Notes: generated from the letters alone by a model not told the origin. A stretch of DNA of 33,378 nucleotides from Treponema sp. (GCA_031255645.1 JAIRSC010000093.1:1-33378), one strand, 5' to 3'; numbered from the stretch's first letter, positions 8,652 to 18,157 are shown. Program-made: numbers and translations.

Positions 8652-9526
8652 TTCTCCTCACTTCCGCTTATATTCCATTCGGCCAGAATATCCGCCGCCG
8701 AGCCCAGTTTTCCGCAGCCTTCCTCAACAAGCCTTCTTGTTCCCGCCCCCCGGGGAGAACCGAGGCCGGCTTTTCCGGCCCAGAGATCCCGTCCCTGTTC
8801 CAGGGCGAAACGCGCCGTATGGAGGGCGCCGGAACGTTCCGGGGCTTCGACAATTACCGTCCCCCGGGCCATGCCGGAAATGATACGGTTCCGTTCCGGA
8901 AAATTCCAGCGGTAGGGCTTTGTCCCCGGGGGATATTCGCTTACGAGGGCCCCCTCCGATTCCAGGATACGCCTTGCCAGGGGCCTGTTCGACGAGGGGT
9001 ACAGCTCATCAAGACCGGAGCCCAGCACGGCGACGGTAAGGCCGCCGCCGTCAACGCAGCCCCGGTGGGCCATCGCGTCGATTCCCAGCGCGAGGCCCGA
9101 CACGACCGCGATTCCCGCCCCGGCAAGCTCCCTGCCAAGGGAATAGGCCTGGGCGGAACCCGCCGGACTCGGCTTTCGGGTACCCACAAGCGCCGCCGCC
9201 GGCTTTTCCGGGTCCGGCAGACGGCCAAGGTAATACAACAAAAACGGCGGATCGTATATTTCCCCAAGCAGGGGCGGATACCCGGCCTGGCCGCAGCGCA
9301 GGCGCCGGATACCCCGGATGCGGACGGTTTTTTCGTGCCGTTCCGCGCGGCTAAAAATCTCGTCCATCGTGCGGAAATTTCCCCGCAGGGATCGTTTAAG
9401 GAAATCTTCCAGATCCCGCTTTTTGGGAAACGGGAATTTTTCTTCCCGCTCGAATTTCTCCAGAACGGCGAGCCGTTCCGCGCAGCTCAGCCCCGGAATC
9501 AGGGCCACCGCCATATCTTTAACCAT
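8642..9526 (-). CDS. dprA: DNA processing protein DprA (Smf)
   Basis: DprA binds incoming single-stranded DNA and loads RecA during transformation; many non-competent bacteria also carry it. The Rossmann-like core is clear: AALVGTRKPSPAGSAQAYSLGRELA, VVSGLALGIDAMAHRGCVDGGG, AVLGSGLDELYPSSNRPLA, SEYPPGTKPYRWNFPERNRIISGM and VIVEAPERSGALHTARFALEQGR. A SAM-like N-terminal domain precedes it; the C-terminal winged helix found in some homologues seems short. The ORF track starts at 9631, inside the neighbouring TPR gene; I use the ATG at 9526 (MVKDMAVALIPG, 294 aa). The ATG at 9514 is an alternative; neither has a good ribosome binding site. It overlaps the TPR gene by 8 nt and topA by 10 nt. Confidence 0.93.
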   Translation of the reverse strand: MVKDMAVALIPGLSCAERLAVLEKFEREEKFPFPKKRDLEDFLKRSLRGNFRTMDEIFSRAERHEKTVRIRGIRRLRCGQAGYPPLLGEIYDPPFLLYYLGRLPDPEKPAAALVGTRKPSPAGSAQAYSLGRELAGAGIAVVSGLALGIDAMAHRGCVDGGGLTVAVLGSGLDELYPSSNRPLARRILESEGALVSEYPPGTKPYRWNFPERNRIISGMARGTVIVEAPERSGALHTARFALEQGRDLWAGKAGLGSPRGAGTRRLVEEGCGKLGSAADILAEWNISGSEEKWQ

Positions 9527-10277
9527 ACCAGCTGTCCAGTACCTGTTGTTTGTTCGCGCCGGCCTGGGCCTTTTTTTCGGGATCTTTGCTGACGCTGATA
9601 ATCCTGTCGTAAAGGTCGGCGGCCGCCTCATAGTTTTCCGTCATATAATGCGCGCGGGCGAGAACAAACATCGCGTCGGTATCGGATTTGTTGATGTCCA
9701 GAAAACGCTCAAGATAGGGAACGGCCTCGGCGGGCCGGTTGAACTCGAACACGTACAGTACCGAAAGGCCGTACAGGGCTTTACTGTAACGTTCGTCGAT
9801 GTCGATGGCCCGAAGATAGGCCTGTTCGGCGGTCCTGAACAGGGACGCCGATTCCGGCCCGGAAAAATATTCCGACTTGGCGCTTGTTCCCGCGGAAACC
9901 CCGATAAGGTAATGAACGGTTTCGTCTTCGGGATAGTAACGCGCCGCCTGTTCAAGCGCTTCCAGGGCTTCCCCGTAAAGGCCCTTGTCTATAAGCCTTG
10001 AACCGAGTATCTTCCAGTACACGCCCGTCTGGGCCGCGTCCTGTACGTGGGCCTCAATCTTCCTTTCGTAAAGGGCGATTGCCTTGCGGAGGTCTTCAAT
10101 GCTCCGAGGCGGGGCTCCCCGGGGGCTTAAATCCGCTATCTGCCGGGCAAGGCTGTTCCGTTCCGCGAAACGCTTGTAAACAACGACCCCGCAAATCCCC
10201 AGGGCGAGGATAACGAGAATAACGACCGAACGAACGGTTCTGCCGTTAACGGAAGCGGTTCCTTTTTTATCAGCCAT
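9519..10277 (-). CDS. Membrane-anchored tetratricopeptide repeat protein, unknown role
   Basis: I recognise the architecture but not a specific function. The 252-residue product has a basic N-terminus, one transmembrane helix at about 14-33 (VRSVVILVILALGICGVVVYKRF) and then several TPR-like helix pairs, for example GVYWKILGSRLIDKGLYGEALEALEQAARYYPED, AEQAYLRAIDIDERYSKALYGLSVLY, EAVPYLERFLDINKSDTDAMFVLARAHYM and YEAAADLYDRIISVSKDPE. No signal peptidase site is evident, so it is probably an inner-membrane protein with a periplasmic TPR scaffold. It overlaps xerD upstream and dprA downstream by 8 nt each. Position between division and DNA-processing genes hints at an assembly or scaffold role, but this is inference. 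Confidence 0.85.
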   Translation of the reverse strand: MADKKGTASVNGRTVRSVVILVILALGICGVVVYKRFAERNSLARQIADLSPRGAPPRSIEDLRKAIALYERKIEAHVQDAAQTGVYWKILGSRLIDKGLYGEALEALEQAARYYPEDETVHYLIGVSAGTSAKSEYFSGPESASLFRTAEQAYLRAIDIDERYSKALYGLSVLYVFEFNRPAEAVPYLERFLDINKSDTDAMFVLARAHYMTENYEAAADLYDRIISVSKDPEKKAQAGANKQQVLDSWYG

Positions 10278-11289
10278 GTGTACCTCCGGTTCCCGGACTC
10301 GCCGGCTCCTGACAACTCAGCCTGGGCAGATACTTCCTGTGATTTTCCCGCAGCAGGGAAACGTCCACGTGGGTGTATATCTGGGTTGTGGCGATATCCG
10401 CGTGACCCAGCAGTTCCTGAACCTGCCTTAGATCGGCGCCGCCGGCCAAAAGTTCAGTCGCGAAGCTGTGTCTCAAAGTATGAAGCTTCGAAGACGTTCC
10501 CGCCAGGGCCGCAAGCAAAGAATAGTTCTTCCATATCCCTTTTCTGGAAAGCCGCTTTCCCCGCCTGCTTATAAACAAAGCCCGCGTCCGTCTTGTTCCC
10601 GCCAGCAAAGGCCGAGATTCTTCCAGATATGCCTTGAGCCGACGGGCCGCCTCGTCCCCGAATATCGCCATCCGTTCCCTGTTTCCCTTTCCCGTTACCC
10701 TGACAATCCTCTCGCCGAAAAACAGATCCTTTATGTCGAGGCGAACGGTTTCCGAAACCCTAAGCCCGGCGGAATATACAAGCTCGTACAACGCCCTGTT
10801 CCGTATGCCCAGAGGCTTTGAAATGTCTATTGCTTCAAGAATCGTCTCAATTTTTTCTTTTCGCAATACCGCGGGAAGCCTTTCGTTCCGTTTGGGGCTT
10901 TCCAGTATCGCCGCGGGATTGTCTTCCCGGATACCGCGGGAAACCAGATAGCGGAAAAAGGAACGCAGCGCGGAAACGGCCTTGGCCGCCGAACGGGGGC
11001 CTATGTTTTTCCGCCGTTCTTCCAGGTAGCCGACAAGAAAAGAAGTGTCGGCCCCCAAAAGCCAGTCCCCGGTTTCCCCGCCGGACACGTCTCCGGACAC
11101 CTTGTCGGAACCGCCGCCGGAAACGCCGGAACCGGTTTCCGAAACGTTCTTGTTCCGGCCGTATTCGAGGAAAAAGCGGATTTCTCCCAGGTAGGTTTCC
11201 GCCGTCAGAGCGGCGCGGCGCTCAACGGCGACAAGCCGGGAACGGTAACCGGAAAGAATCGTATCTTCGGATCCGGAAAAACCGTTCAT
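10270..11289 (-). CDS. xerD: Tyrosine recombinase, XerD-like
   Basis: The second Xer-family recombinase of the same operon. It has 339 residues with a complete active site: R177 ([10 protein letters not shown]), K201 (GKGNRER), H270 and R273 ([12 protein letters not shown]), H296 and Y305 ([16 protein letters not shown]). The N-terminal core-binding domain is interrupted at about residues 45-78 by a Gly/Ser-rich stretch ([25 protein letters not shown]) that is not usual for Xer proteins. The ATG overlaps the ftsZ stop (ATGA). Assignment as XerD rather than XerC is by context, because the other copy is paired with hslVU. With XerC it would act at dif near the terminus, working with the division machinery encoded next to it. 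Confidence 0.88.
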   Translation of the reverse strand: MNGFSGSEDTILSGYRSRLVAVERRAALTAETYLGEIRFFLEYGRNKNVSETGSGVSGGGSDKVSGDVSGGETGDWLLGADTSFLVGYLEERRKNIGPRSAAKAVSALRSFFRYLVSRGIREDNPAAILESPKRNERLPAVLRKEKIETILEAIDISKPLGIRNRALYELVYSAGLRVSETVRLDIKDLFFGERIVRVTGKGNRERMAIFGDEAARRLKAYLEESRPLLAGTRRTRALFISRRGKRLSRKGIWKNYSLLAALAGTSSKLHTLRHSFATELLAGGADLRQVQELLGHADIATTQIYTHVDVSLLRENHRKYLPRLSCQEPASPGTGGTHG

Positions 11290-12458
11290 AGATTTATGAC
11301 TTCCCGGACGCCGGATTCGGGAGAGTTCCGCATTATCGTGGGTACGTCAAGATCGTCCTCGCTGTAGTTTTTTCTCTGCCCCAGAAACTCGGTCTTCGTT
11401 TTTACCGGCCGCGTCGTCATGCCGTTCCATTCTTCAACGCTGATAACGTCCCGCTGCGGGGCGCTGTCGTTGAGGTTTTCTATCCGCAGGGTTTTCTGCT
11501 GGAAACCGGTGGCGATTACCGTAATCATTATTCCCTTGCCGAACGAGGAATTTTTTACCAGCCCGGCCTTAAGCTGAACGGCGGGATCGGCCTTTTCCTT
11601 GATGATCCGTACCGCTTCCTGGTATTCGCCCATGCCCACGGCGTCGCCGGAAATATTGATAAGAAGCCGCTTTGCGCCTTCTATCGTGGTGTCCTCGAGC
11701 AGCGGGTTGTCTACGGCCTTCATCGCCGCGTCCTTCGCCCTGTTCTCGCCTTCCCCGACGCCGATGCCCATAAGCGCGTCGCCCTGACCGCACATGGTTT
11801 TTTTGACGTCGGCAAAATCCACATTTATAAGCCCGATTTTAACGATGAGATCGGATATACTCTGTACGCCCTGGTGAAGAATTTCATCGGCTTTGAGGAA
11901 CGCGTCTTCCATCATGGCGTTCTTGTCCATCACCTCAAAAAGACGCTGATTCTGGATAACGATAAGGCTGTCGACGGCTTCCCTCATTTTATTGATACCG
12001 TCGCAGGCGACGCTCATTCTGTAATCGCCCTCAATCTCGAAGGGCTTGGTGACGACCCCGACGGTCAGCGCGCCGCTTTCCCGCGACGCCTGGGCGATTA
12101 CGGGCGCGGCCCCCGTGCCGGTGCCGCCCCCCATGCCGGTGGTTACAAACACCATGTGGGCGCCCTTGATGGCGTCGACGATCCTGTCGCGGTCTTCCAG
12201 CGCCGCTTTTTCGCCGAGTTCGGGATCGCCGCCCGTTCCAAGCCCCGCCGTAATTTTCGCCCCGATCGGAAGTTTGGTCTCCGCTTTACACTCGTTAAGA
12301 ACCTGCTGATCGGTATTGACGGCGATAAACTCCACGCCTAAAAGTCCGCCTTCGATCATGCGATTCACGGCGTTGCAGCCGCCGCCTCCCACGCCGATCA
12401 CTTTGATAATCGTCGGCTGCGGACCGGCGATTCTTTCATTGAGAACTTGAACGTTCAT
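11286..12458 (-). CDS. ftsZ: Cell division protein FtsZ
   Basis: FtsZ is the tubulin-like GTPase that forms the division ring. The nucleotide-binding glycine-rich segment [16 protein letters not shown] is at about 20-35 and the tubulin signature GGGTGTG at 110-116; the synergy-loop region follows ([22 protein letters not shown]). The C-terminal tail ends with the docking peptide LDVPTIMR plus a short extension. The ORF track starts at a GTG (12470), but that GTG forms part of the sequence GTGGAGGGGAAAATG, where GGAGGGG is the ribosome binding site for the ATG at 12458. I therefore start there (390 aa). The gap to ftsA is 41 bp. Confidence 0.97.
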   Translation of the reverse strand: MNVQVLNERIAGPQPTIIKVIGVGGGGCNAVNRMIEGGLLGVEFIAVNTDQQVLNECKAETKLPIGAKITAGLGTGGDPELGEKAALEDRDRIVDAIKGAHMVFVTTGMGGGTGTGAAPVIAQASRESGALTVGVVTKPFEIEGDYRMSVACDGINKMREAVDSLIVIQNQRLFEVMDKNAMMEDAFLKADEILHQGVQSISDLIVKIGLINVDFADVKKTMCGQGDALMGIGVGEGENRAKDAAMKAVDNPLLEDTTIEGAKRLLINISGDAVGMGEYQEAVRIIKEKADPAVQLKAGLVKNSSFGKGIMITVIATGFQQKTLRIENLNDSAPQRDVISVEEWNGMTTRPVKTKTEFLGQRKNYSEDDLDVPTIMRNSPESGVREVINL

Positions 12459-12499
12459 TTTCCCCTCCACACTATTTAAATTCCGTTATATTGACAGAA

Positions 12500-13750
12500 T
12501 CAGAAAAATTCCTTTTTCAGCCATTCGGCAAGCCGCCCGAAAAGCGGCGGCCCTTTTTCCCGTACCCGAACCTCTCCGGCTTTTTCCTGCGCCCAGCCTT
12601 CCCGGTCAAAACCTTCGAGGACAAGCCCCACGGCGGTCGAATAAACCGGGTTCCGGTATTCTTCCACAAGGCCGCCGAGGGAAAGCGGAAAGCCGACCCT
12701 GGCGGGAAGGGCGAAAACATGCGAGGCCAGCTCCGCCGCTCCCAAAAGCTGCGAAGCCCCGCCGGTAAGCACGATTCCGCCCCCCAGGGGCCTTGAAAGG
12801 GCGAGCTTGTCGAGTTTTTCCCTGACCAGGGAAAAAATCTCTTCCATTCTGGGACGGGCGATTTCCTCAATCTGGTAACGGGGAATGGGAAGCGGCGGCC
12901 TTCCGCCGACGCCGGGAACGATAACGTCGTCCCCGAAAGAGGCGCCTTCCCAGCAGCTTCCCGCCTCGATTTTTATTTTTTCCGCGCTTTCAAACGAAAT
13001 GTTTTTCATGATTGAAATGTCGCCCGTTACCTGGGAACCTCCGGCGGGAATCGTCGTGGTCGAATAGGGAGCGCCCTCGGAATACACAAGGACGTCGGTG
13101 GTGCCTCCTCCCATATCGATCAGGGCCACTCCCAGTTCTTTCTCTTCCTCGGTAAGCACGGCCCGGCCGGCGGCGAGGGACTGCAGTACAAGGCCTTCCA
13201 CGCGAAAGCCGGCCCTGTTGACGCACTTGACGAGGTTCTGGGCGCTGGTTACCGAACAGGTGATGATATGCACTTCCGCCTCAAGACGGACTCCTATCAT
13301 GTCCAGAGGATCCCGGATTCCCCTTTGATCGTCCACAATATAACTTTGGGGAATAAGTTCCAGAACCTGTCTGTCCATGGGGATAACGACCGCCCGCGCC
13401 GCCTCAAGCACCCGGTCGATGTCTTCCTGCGCGATTTCCCTTACTTCCCTGGTCTTGCCCGTAACGGCCACCACGCCCCTGGAATTAATTCCGTCGATGT
13501 GGCTGCCCCCGATACCCGTCCACGCGCCGTGGACTTCCCTTCCGCTCATCATCTCGGCGGCCTCAACGGCCTGCGCGACCGAACGGAGAGTCGCCTCGAT
13601 GTTGACCACTACGCCTTTGCGCAGGCCGGTGGAAACGCTGGTTCCCACGCCGGTTATTTCGAGATTCCCGTTTTCGTTCCGCTCACCGATGACGGCGCAG
13701 ACTTTGGTCGTGCCTATGTCAAGACCGACAACCAATCCATCGTTAGCCAG
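12500..13750 (-). CDS. ftsA: Cell division protein FtsA (probable CTG start)
   Basis: FtsA is the actin-like protein that anchors FtsZ to the membrane. The ATPase fold is seen in VVGLDIGTTKVCAVIGE, the FtsA-specific 1C insertion region in MSGREVHGAWTGIGGSHIDGINSRG, the phosphate-2 motif LIDMGGGTTDVLVY, and GGGIVLTGGASQLLG. The C-terminus (PLFGRLAEWLKKEFF) is the amphipathic membrane-targeting helix. The ORF track begins at a TTG (13735), which has no ribosome binding site at a usable distance. An in-frame CTG at 13750 (reading ANDGLVVGLDIG) lies six bases after AAAGGAGG and is the best-placed initiator; no in-frame ATG or GTG exists between the upstream stop and the TTG. It would overlap ftsQ by 8 nt, like neighbouring junctions. 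Function is certain, start is inferred. Confidence 0.93.
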   Translation of the reverse strand: MANDGLVVGLDIGTTKVCAVIGERNENGNLEITGVGTSVSTGLRKGVVVNIEATLRSVAQAVEAAEMMSGREVHGAWTGIGGSHIDGINSRGVVAVTGKTREVREIAQEDIDRVLEAARAVVIPMDRQVLELIPQSYIVDDQRGIRDPLDMIGVRLEAEVHIITCSVTSAQNLVKCVNRAGFRVEGLVLQSLAAGRAVLTEEEKELGVALIDMGGGTTDVLVYSEGAPYSTTTIPAGGSQVTGDISIMKNISFESAEKIKIEAGSCWEGASFGDDVIVPGVGGRPPLPIPRYQIEEIARPRMEEIFSLVREKLDKLALSRPLGGGIVLTGGASQLLGAAELASHVFALPARVGFPLSLGGLVEEYRNPVYSTAVGLVLEGFDREGWAQEKAGEVRVREKGPPLFGRLAEWLKKEFF

Positions 13751-14537
13751 AGTAAGCCTCCTTTATTGTATAAGACGCCGTTCCGGTCCTGAAATCTATT
13801 TCCTCGACAGCCTCCGCCCTGGCGGAAAGAACGTCCAGTATAAGCAGCATGTGCCTGATGGTTTCGGCCCTGAGTTCCGGCCCCATTCTGACCTTAATCG
13901 GGGTATGGGCGGGAAAGACCGTAAGATCGAATCCGTCGTAGTTTTTCCTGTTGATCCGTATTTCGGAAACGGCCAAAAGAAGCTCCGGGGATTCGGCGGC
14001 AATCTGTTCAAGCTGCCTGAAGACCCTGCCGTAAACCCTGGGCAGTTTCATCCCCGGAAACGCCCTGTCCAGTTCAAGGCCGGAAACAACCGGCAGGGCC
14101 GCTTCTTCGTAACCTTCGCCGCCGACGCTGAAAACCGAGCCGTTTCCGTCAATCAGGGCGGGCAGGAGCCTTCCGCCGTTTTCGACGAAAACTATCGCCG
14201 CTCCCCTTCTCGGCTGAAGGACGATTTCAAGCCCTGAGGGAAAATGTTTCAGCACCCTGACGGACTCAACCATCGGAAGGGCGGCAAGGGCCTTTTCGGC
14301 GGCCAGCCTGTTTACCGTCATAAAAGAGCTGTGCTTTCCGACGCCCGCCGCCGCCAGCACGGCCGAATTGTCCACGCCGGAAACGCCGGTTATTTCAAGC
14401 CGGGAAAACGGCATGCAGGGACGTATCCCGAAAAGCCAGAGTAGTTCCGCCCCCAGAAGAAACGCGACAACCACAAGGACACGCGCGAGAATCCGCTCTT
14501 TGCGGATCGCGGGGCGGACGGCCCAGGCGCTAGACAT
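13743..14537 (-). CDS. ftsQ: Cell division protein FtsQ/DivIB
   Basis: A bitopic divisome protein that links FtsZ-side and wall-side components. The 264-residue product has a short cytoplasmic N-terminus, one transmembrane helix at about 18-40 (ARVLVVVAFLLGAELLWLFGI), a POTRA domain starting at FSRLEITGVSGVDNSAVLAAAG and continuing through PMVESVRVLKHFPSGLEIVLQPR, and an FtsQ beta domain. Sequence identity in this family is low, so the call rests on architecture and on position between ftsW and ftsA. AAGGAG precedes the ATG; it overlaps ftsW by 8 nt. Confidence 0.88.
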   Translation of the reverse strand: MSSAWAVRPAIRKERILARVLVVVAFLLGAELLWLFGIRPCMPFSRLEITGVSGVDNSAVLAAAGVGKHSSFMTVNRLAAEKALAALPMVESVRVLKHFPSGLEIVLQPRRGAAIVFVENGGRLLPALIDGNGSVFSVGGEGYEEAALPVVSGLELDRAFPGMKLPRVYGRVFRQLEQIAAESPELLLAVSEIRINRKNYDGFDLTVFPAHTPIKVRMGPELRAETIRHMLLILDVLSARAEAVEEIDFRTGTASYTIKEAYSG

Positions 14538-15669
14538 GGGACACTCCTTCCGCGCGGCGCGAATTGTTGACGATAACGCCCGCCATGATCAGCGTCGTCG
14601 CCAGCGAAGATCCGCCGGCGGAAAAAAACGGCAGCGGAACGCCCGTGGCGGGAATGGCGCCGGCGACAACCGCGACGTTCAGCAGCGCCTGGCCGAGTAT
14701 GCTGGTAGCCAGGCCGAACGTCAAAAGCCTCCTGAAAAGATCGGGCGTCTTTAGGGCGTTCCTGTACGCGGCAAAGGCAAAAACGGCGAAAAGAACAAAC
14801 ACGAGAAACACCCCGATAAATCCCGCTTCTTCCGCGAGCGACGAAAAAATAAAATCCGAATGAATTTCGGGAACACTGGCGATCTTCCGCGTCCCCTGTC
14901 CTATGCCCTTTCCCCAGAATCCGCCGGCGCTTACCGTAAGCAGGCTGGATCGTACCTGATAGCCCGCTCCAAGCGGATCCCATTCGGGCCTTATAAAACT
15001 GATCAGGCGCCTGAGCCTGTGATCCCCGGTAAGGACAAAGTATGTCGACAGGGGCAGGAAAATAACGGCCGCCCCGACAAAAAACCGTATCTTGAAACCC
15101 GCGAGAAAAAAAACAACAAGGGCGTTCGCGAGTATGAACGCGGCGGTTGAAAAGTTGTTTTGCAGATAGATAAGGGTAAAAAAGATCAGCGTTACTATCG
15201 CCGGAGGCAGTATTCCCGAAGAAAAGGAATCCAGGCTGTCCTGTTTTTTTCCGAAAATATGGGCCAGATAAAACGGCAGTACGAGCTTTATCAGTTCCGA
15301 AGGCTGATACGTGGAAGAACCCAGGCGTATCCAGCGGGTCGCGCCGTTTTTCATAACCCCGATACCGGGAACAAGGGTAAGCGCGCAGAGTATCATTGCC
15401 GCTATAACCAGGGGCTGTATCCACTTTCGCAGGGCTTCCAGATCGATCCGCGAAGCGATAAAAAAAAGAACGATCCCGAAACCCGCGAAAACCAGCTGGC
15501 GCGAAATAAAGTACAGGGAGTTTCCGAAAAAACGTTCGGCAAACGCGTACGAAGAAGAATACAGCGTAACAAGCCCTATGCCGCTAAGTAAAAATATCGA
15601 GGCGACAAGAAGATGATCCGCCCGGCGGGTTTTTCCCGCTTGTTCCATTCCAAGCCGCATAGCCGTCAC
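14530..15669 (-). CDS. ftsW: Lipid II polymerase/division protein FtsW (SEDS family)
   Basis: FtsW polymerises septal glycan from lipid II. The 379-residue protein is strongly hydrophobic with about ten transmembrane helices and shows SEDS landmarks: NGATRWIRLGSSTYQPSELIKL, RLISFIRPEWDPLGAGYQVRSSLLTVSAGGFWGKGIGQG (the extracellular loop with the catalytic acidic residue) and ATGVPLPFFSAGGSSLATTLIMAGVI. The GTG start overlaps the mraY stop (GTGA); an ATG three codons downstream (15660) is an alternative. Its usual transpeptidase partner FtsI is not in this cluster. Could in principle be RodA, but the dcw setting favours FtsW. Confidence 0.94.
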   Translation of the reverse strand: MTAMRLGMEQAGKTRRADHLLVASIFLLSGIGLVTLYSSSYAFAERFFGNSLYFISRQLVFAGFGIVLFFIASRIDLEALRKWIQPLVIAAMILCALTLVPGIGVMKNGATRWIRLGSSTYQPSELIKLVLPFYLAHIFGKKQDSLDSFSSGILPPAIVTLIFFTLIYLQNNFSTAAFILANALVVFFLAGFKIRFFVGAAVIFLPLSTYFVLTGDHRLRRLISFIRPEWDPLGAGYQVRSSLLTVSAGGFWGKGIGQGTRKIASVPEIHSDFIFSSLAEEAGFIGVFLVFVLFAVFAFAAYRNALKTPDLFRRLLTFGLATSILGQALLNVAVVAGAIPATGVPLPFFSAGGSSLATTLIMAGVIVNNSRRAEGVSHV

Positions 15670-16745
15670 TGAATCTTCAACGTTGAAAGGGCTATGATGG
15701 CGAACAAAGCCCCGAGTATCCAGAACCGGATGACAACCTTGTTTTCAGCCCAGCCGGAAAGCTCGAAATGGTGATGAAGAGGCGCCATTTTCAGGATACG
15801 CCGCTTCCTTAACTTATAGTAGCCGACCTGTAAAATAACCGACGCCGCCTCGAGTACAAAAACGCCGCCGATTATCAGCACGAGAATTTCTTTTTTGATG
15901 ATAAGCGAAACCGTGGCGATAATCCCTCCCAAAGAAAGGCTTCCCACGTCGCCCATAAAAACTTCCGCGGGATGGGAATTAAACCACAGAAAGCCCACGC
16001 AGGCGCCGGCCACGGCAAGGCAGAAAACGGTAAGCTCCCCCGCTCCCTCGATATAGGGAATGCCCAGATAGGAAGAATAATCCGCCCTGCCGGAAAGGTA
16101 GGTGATTATCGCCAGCGTAACAAACACCCAGATTAACAGGCCGGTCGCGAGCCCGTCAAGGCCGTCGGTAAGGTTTACCGCGTTGGACTCGCCTGCCAAA
16201 AGAAGTATGGCGAAGGGAATCCAGAACGGGCCAAGATCGATAACGGGGTTCTTGAAAAACGGAATATAGAGGACGCTTACTTCCCCGTCCCCGCCGTGGT
16301 AGAGCACAAGGCTTATCGCCAGCGCGACGACGGTCTGGAGAAAGAATTTAAGCGGGACCGAAAGGCCGTCGGAATTTTTCTTTGTTACCTTGAGGTAGTC
16401 GTCGACAAAGCCTATCGCCCCGAAAGCCAGGAAAGCCCCAAGGCATATCCACATTTTAACGCTTGCGAGATCCTGCCAAAGCAGCGACGAAACCGTTACC
16501 GAAAGGATGATCATGATTCCGCCCATCGTGGGGGTTCCGGTTTTTTTAAGATGAGTCGCGGGACCGTCGCCCCTGACGGACTGGCCGATTTTAAGCCGGC
16601 GGAGGGCTTCTATAATCGAAGGGCCGAAAAGGTAACAGGCAAGAAGGGTCGTAAGGGCGGCGTACGCGCTTCGAAAGGTCAAATACTGGAATACGTTAAA
16701 CGGGGTAAAATAGCGGACCAGCGGATAAAGAAATTCCAGTAACAT
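15666..16745 (-). CDS. mraY: Phospho-N-acetylmuramoyl-pentapeptide transferase MraY
   Basis: MraY makes lipid I from UDP-MurNAc-pentapeptide and undecaprenyl phosphate at the inner membrane. The 359-residue polytopic protein carries all family landmarks: GPATHLKKTGTPTMGGIMI, the aspartate pair in FVDDYLKVTKKNSDGL, AVNLTDGLDGLATG, and MAPLHHHFELSGW near the C-terminus. Its ATG overlaps the murF stop in a TGATG junction. Length is typical. It hands its product to MurG, which is not in the window. Confidence 0.97.
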   Translation of the reverse strand: MLLEFLYPLVRYFTPFNVFQYLTFRSAYAALTTLLACYLFGPSIIEALRRLKIGQSVRGDGPATHLKKTGTPTMGGIMIILSVTVSSLLWQDLASVKMWICLGAFLAFGAIGFVDDYLKVTKKNSDGLSVPLKFFLQTVVALAISLVLYHGGDGEVSVLYIPFFKNPVIDLGPFWIPFAILLLAGESNAVNLTDGLDGLATGLLIWVFVTLAIITYLSGRADYSSYLGIPYIEGAGELTVFCLAVAGACVGFLWFNSHPAEVFMGDVGSLSLGGIIATVSLIIKKEILVLIIGGVFVLEAASVILQVGYYKLRKRRILKMAPLHHHFELSGWAENKVVIRFWILGALFAIIALSTLKIQ

Positions 16746-18157
16746 CAGTTTCCCCTCATTGAAACAATATCGCTGAGTTCTTCCAGGGCGCAGCCTCTGG
16801 AACCCTTAAGCAGTATCATGTCGCCGGGTCTTACGAACGCCGACACCGCTTCTTTCAGATCGTCCATACCCTCGGCGTAGCGGCAGGGGAGCTTTTTCGC
16901 GGAAAGGACCTCCGCCGCGGGGGCGGTTTCTTTTCCGTAAAAAAACGCCATGTCGCAGTCCGAGGCGGCGACACGTTTTCCAAGTTCCGCGTGGGCTTTT
17001 TCCGAATAAGTACCCAGTTCCAGCATCGCCCCGATAATGTAGATTTTCCTGCCCGGCCACCGGACGCCGTCGCAGAAGTCGAGCGCTTCCGCGGCGGAAA
17101 CCGGATTGGCGTTGTAACAGTCCCGGATCACCGTTGTCTTCCCCTCCAGTATTTCTCCCCGGCCGAAAAGTGGCTTTACCGAAGCAAGGCCGCCGCGGAC
17201 GGATTCCCCGCTTATGCCAAGCTCCAGGGCAATCGCCGCCGCGGCGACGGCGTTTTTCACGTTGTGCTTTCCGGGAAGACCGAAGACCGCGGGGATCCCC
17301 TCCCATACAATTTCCGTCCCCGCGAGTCCCCGGTCCCGAATCTCTCCAAGAACCCCTTTTGCCTCAAGGCTTTGTTGTCCGTAAAGTACCGTATTGCCCT
17401 TTATCCCCCCGGAAAGAAAACCCGCGAAGGGATCGTCTTCGGGGATCAGGGCCGTTTCGGTTCCCGTAAAACGGGAAAAAATCCGCTTTTTTTCCGACGC
17501 TATCGCGTCCAGGCTGCCGAGAATTCCGATATGGGCGGGGCCTATGTTGGTAACAAGGGCAAGGCCGGGCCGCAGAACGGAGGCGAGGGATTCAATCTCT
17601 CCCGGAGCGTTCATGCCCGCCTCGAAGATTCCCACTTCGTGGCTTTCCCGCACGGAAAACACGGAAAGCGGAAGCCCGGTTTCCGAATTAAGGTTTCCTT
17701 CATTGGCAAATACGTTTTTTTCGCCGCCTATCATCGCCGCGGCGATTTCCTTGACGGTGGTCTTTCCCGTGGAACCGGTAACGCCTATCCGCAGCAGGCC
17801 GGGGAAGCCGTCAAGGTACGCGGCGGCAAGGCAATGGAAGGCGGCAAGGCTGTCGTCTGAAACGACAAGAACATTGTCCGCGCTTTCGGGACGGAAACCG
17901 GCTTCTTCGATGCCCCGCCTGCCGACCAGGGCCGCGGCGGCGCCCCGCCGGAAGGCGTCGGCGATATAGCGGTGTCCGTCGCTCTTCGCCCCCTTAAGGG
18001 CCACAAACAGGGAACCCGGCCCGGCCTCGCGGGAATCGACGCTTACGGAGGAAAAGCCCCCCGAAACGCCCCGGGGTACAAGTTCCCCCCGAAGCCCGGA
18101 AGCGGACAGGGTTTCGGCGGCGCTTTGGTAATCCATAAGCGCTGAAAAATCGCTCAT
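16745..18157 (-). CDS. murF: UDP-MurNAc-tripeptide:D-Ala-D-Ala ligase MurF
   Basis: MurF adds the terminal dipeptide to the cytoplasmic peptidoglycan precursor. The 470-residue product has the N-terminal uridine-binding part (VDSREAGPGSLFVALKGAKSDGHRYIADAF), the ATP-binding loop GVTGSTGKTTVKE, the metal/phosphate region (NLNSETGLPLSVF, FEAGMNAPGEIESL), and the MurF-type motif IRDCYNANPVSAAEALDF followed by a Rossmann-like C-terminal domain. Length is normal. The ATG overlaps the ftsL stop (ATGA). MurE and other ligase genes are absent from the cluster. Confidence 0.96.
   Translation of the reverse strand: MSDFSALMDYQSAAETLSASGLRGELVPRGVSGGFSSVSVDSREAGPGSLFVALKGAKSDGHRYIADAFRRGAAAALVGRRGIEEAGFRPESADNVLVVSDDSLAAFHCLAAAYLDGFPGLLRIGVTGSTGKTTVKEIAAAMIGGEKNVFANEGNLNSETGLPLSVFSVRESHEVGIFEAGMNAPGEIESLASVLRPGLALVTNIGPAHIGILGSLDAIASEKKRIFSRFTGTETALIPEDDPFAGFLSGGIKGNTVLYGQQSLEAKGVLGEIRDRGLAGTEIVWEGIPAVFGLPGKHNVKNAVAAAAIALELGISGESVRGGLASVKPLFGRGEILEGKTTVIRDCYNANPVSAAEALDFCDGVRWPGRKIYIIGAMLELGTYSEKAHAELGKRVAASDCDMAFFYGKETAPAAEVLSAKKLPCRYAEGMDDLKEAVSAFVRPGDMILLKGSRGCALEELSDIVSMRGN

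Noticed and set aside
7557-8915. 452-aa plus-strand ORF over topA/dprA
   Set aside because: Antisense to topA, whose Toprim, tyrosine and zinc motifs are all intact.
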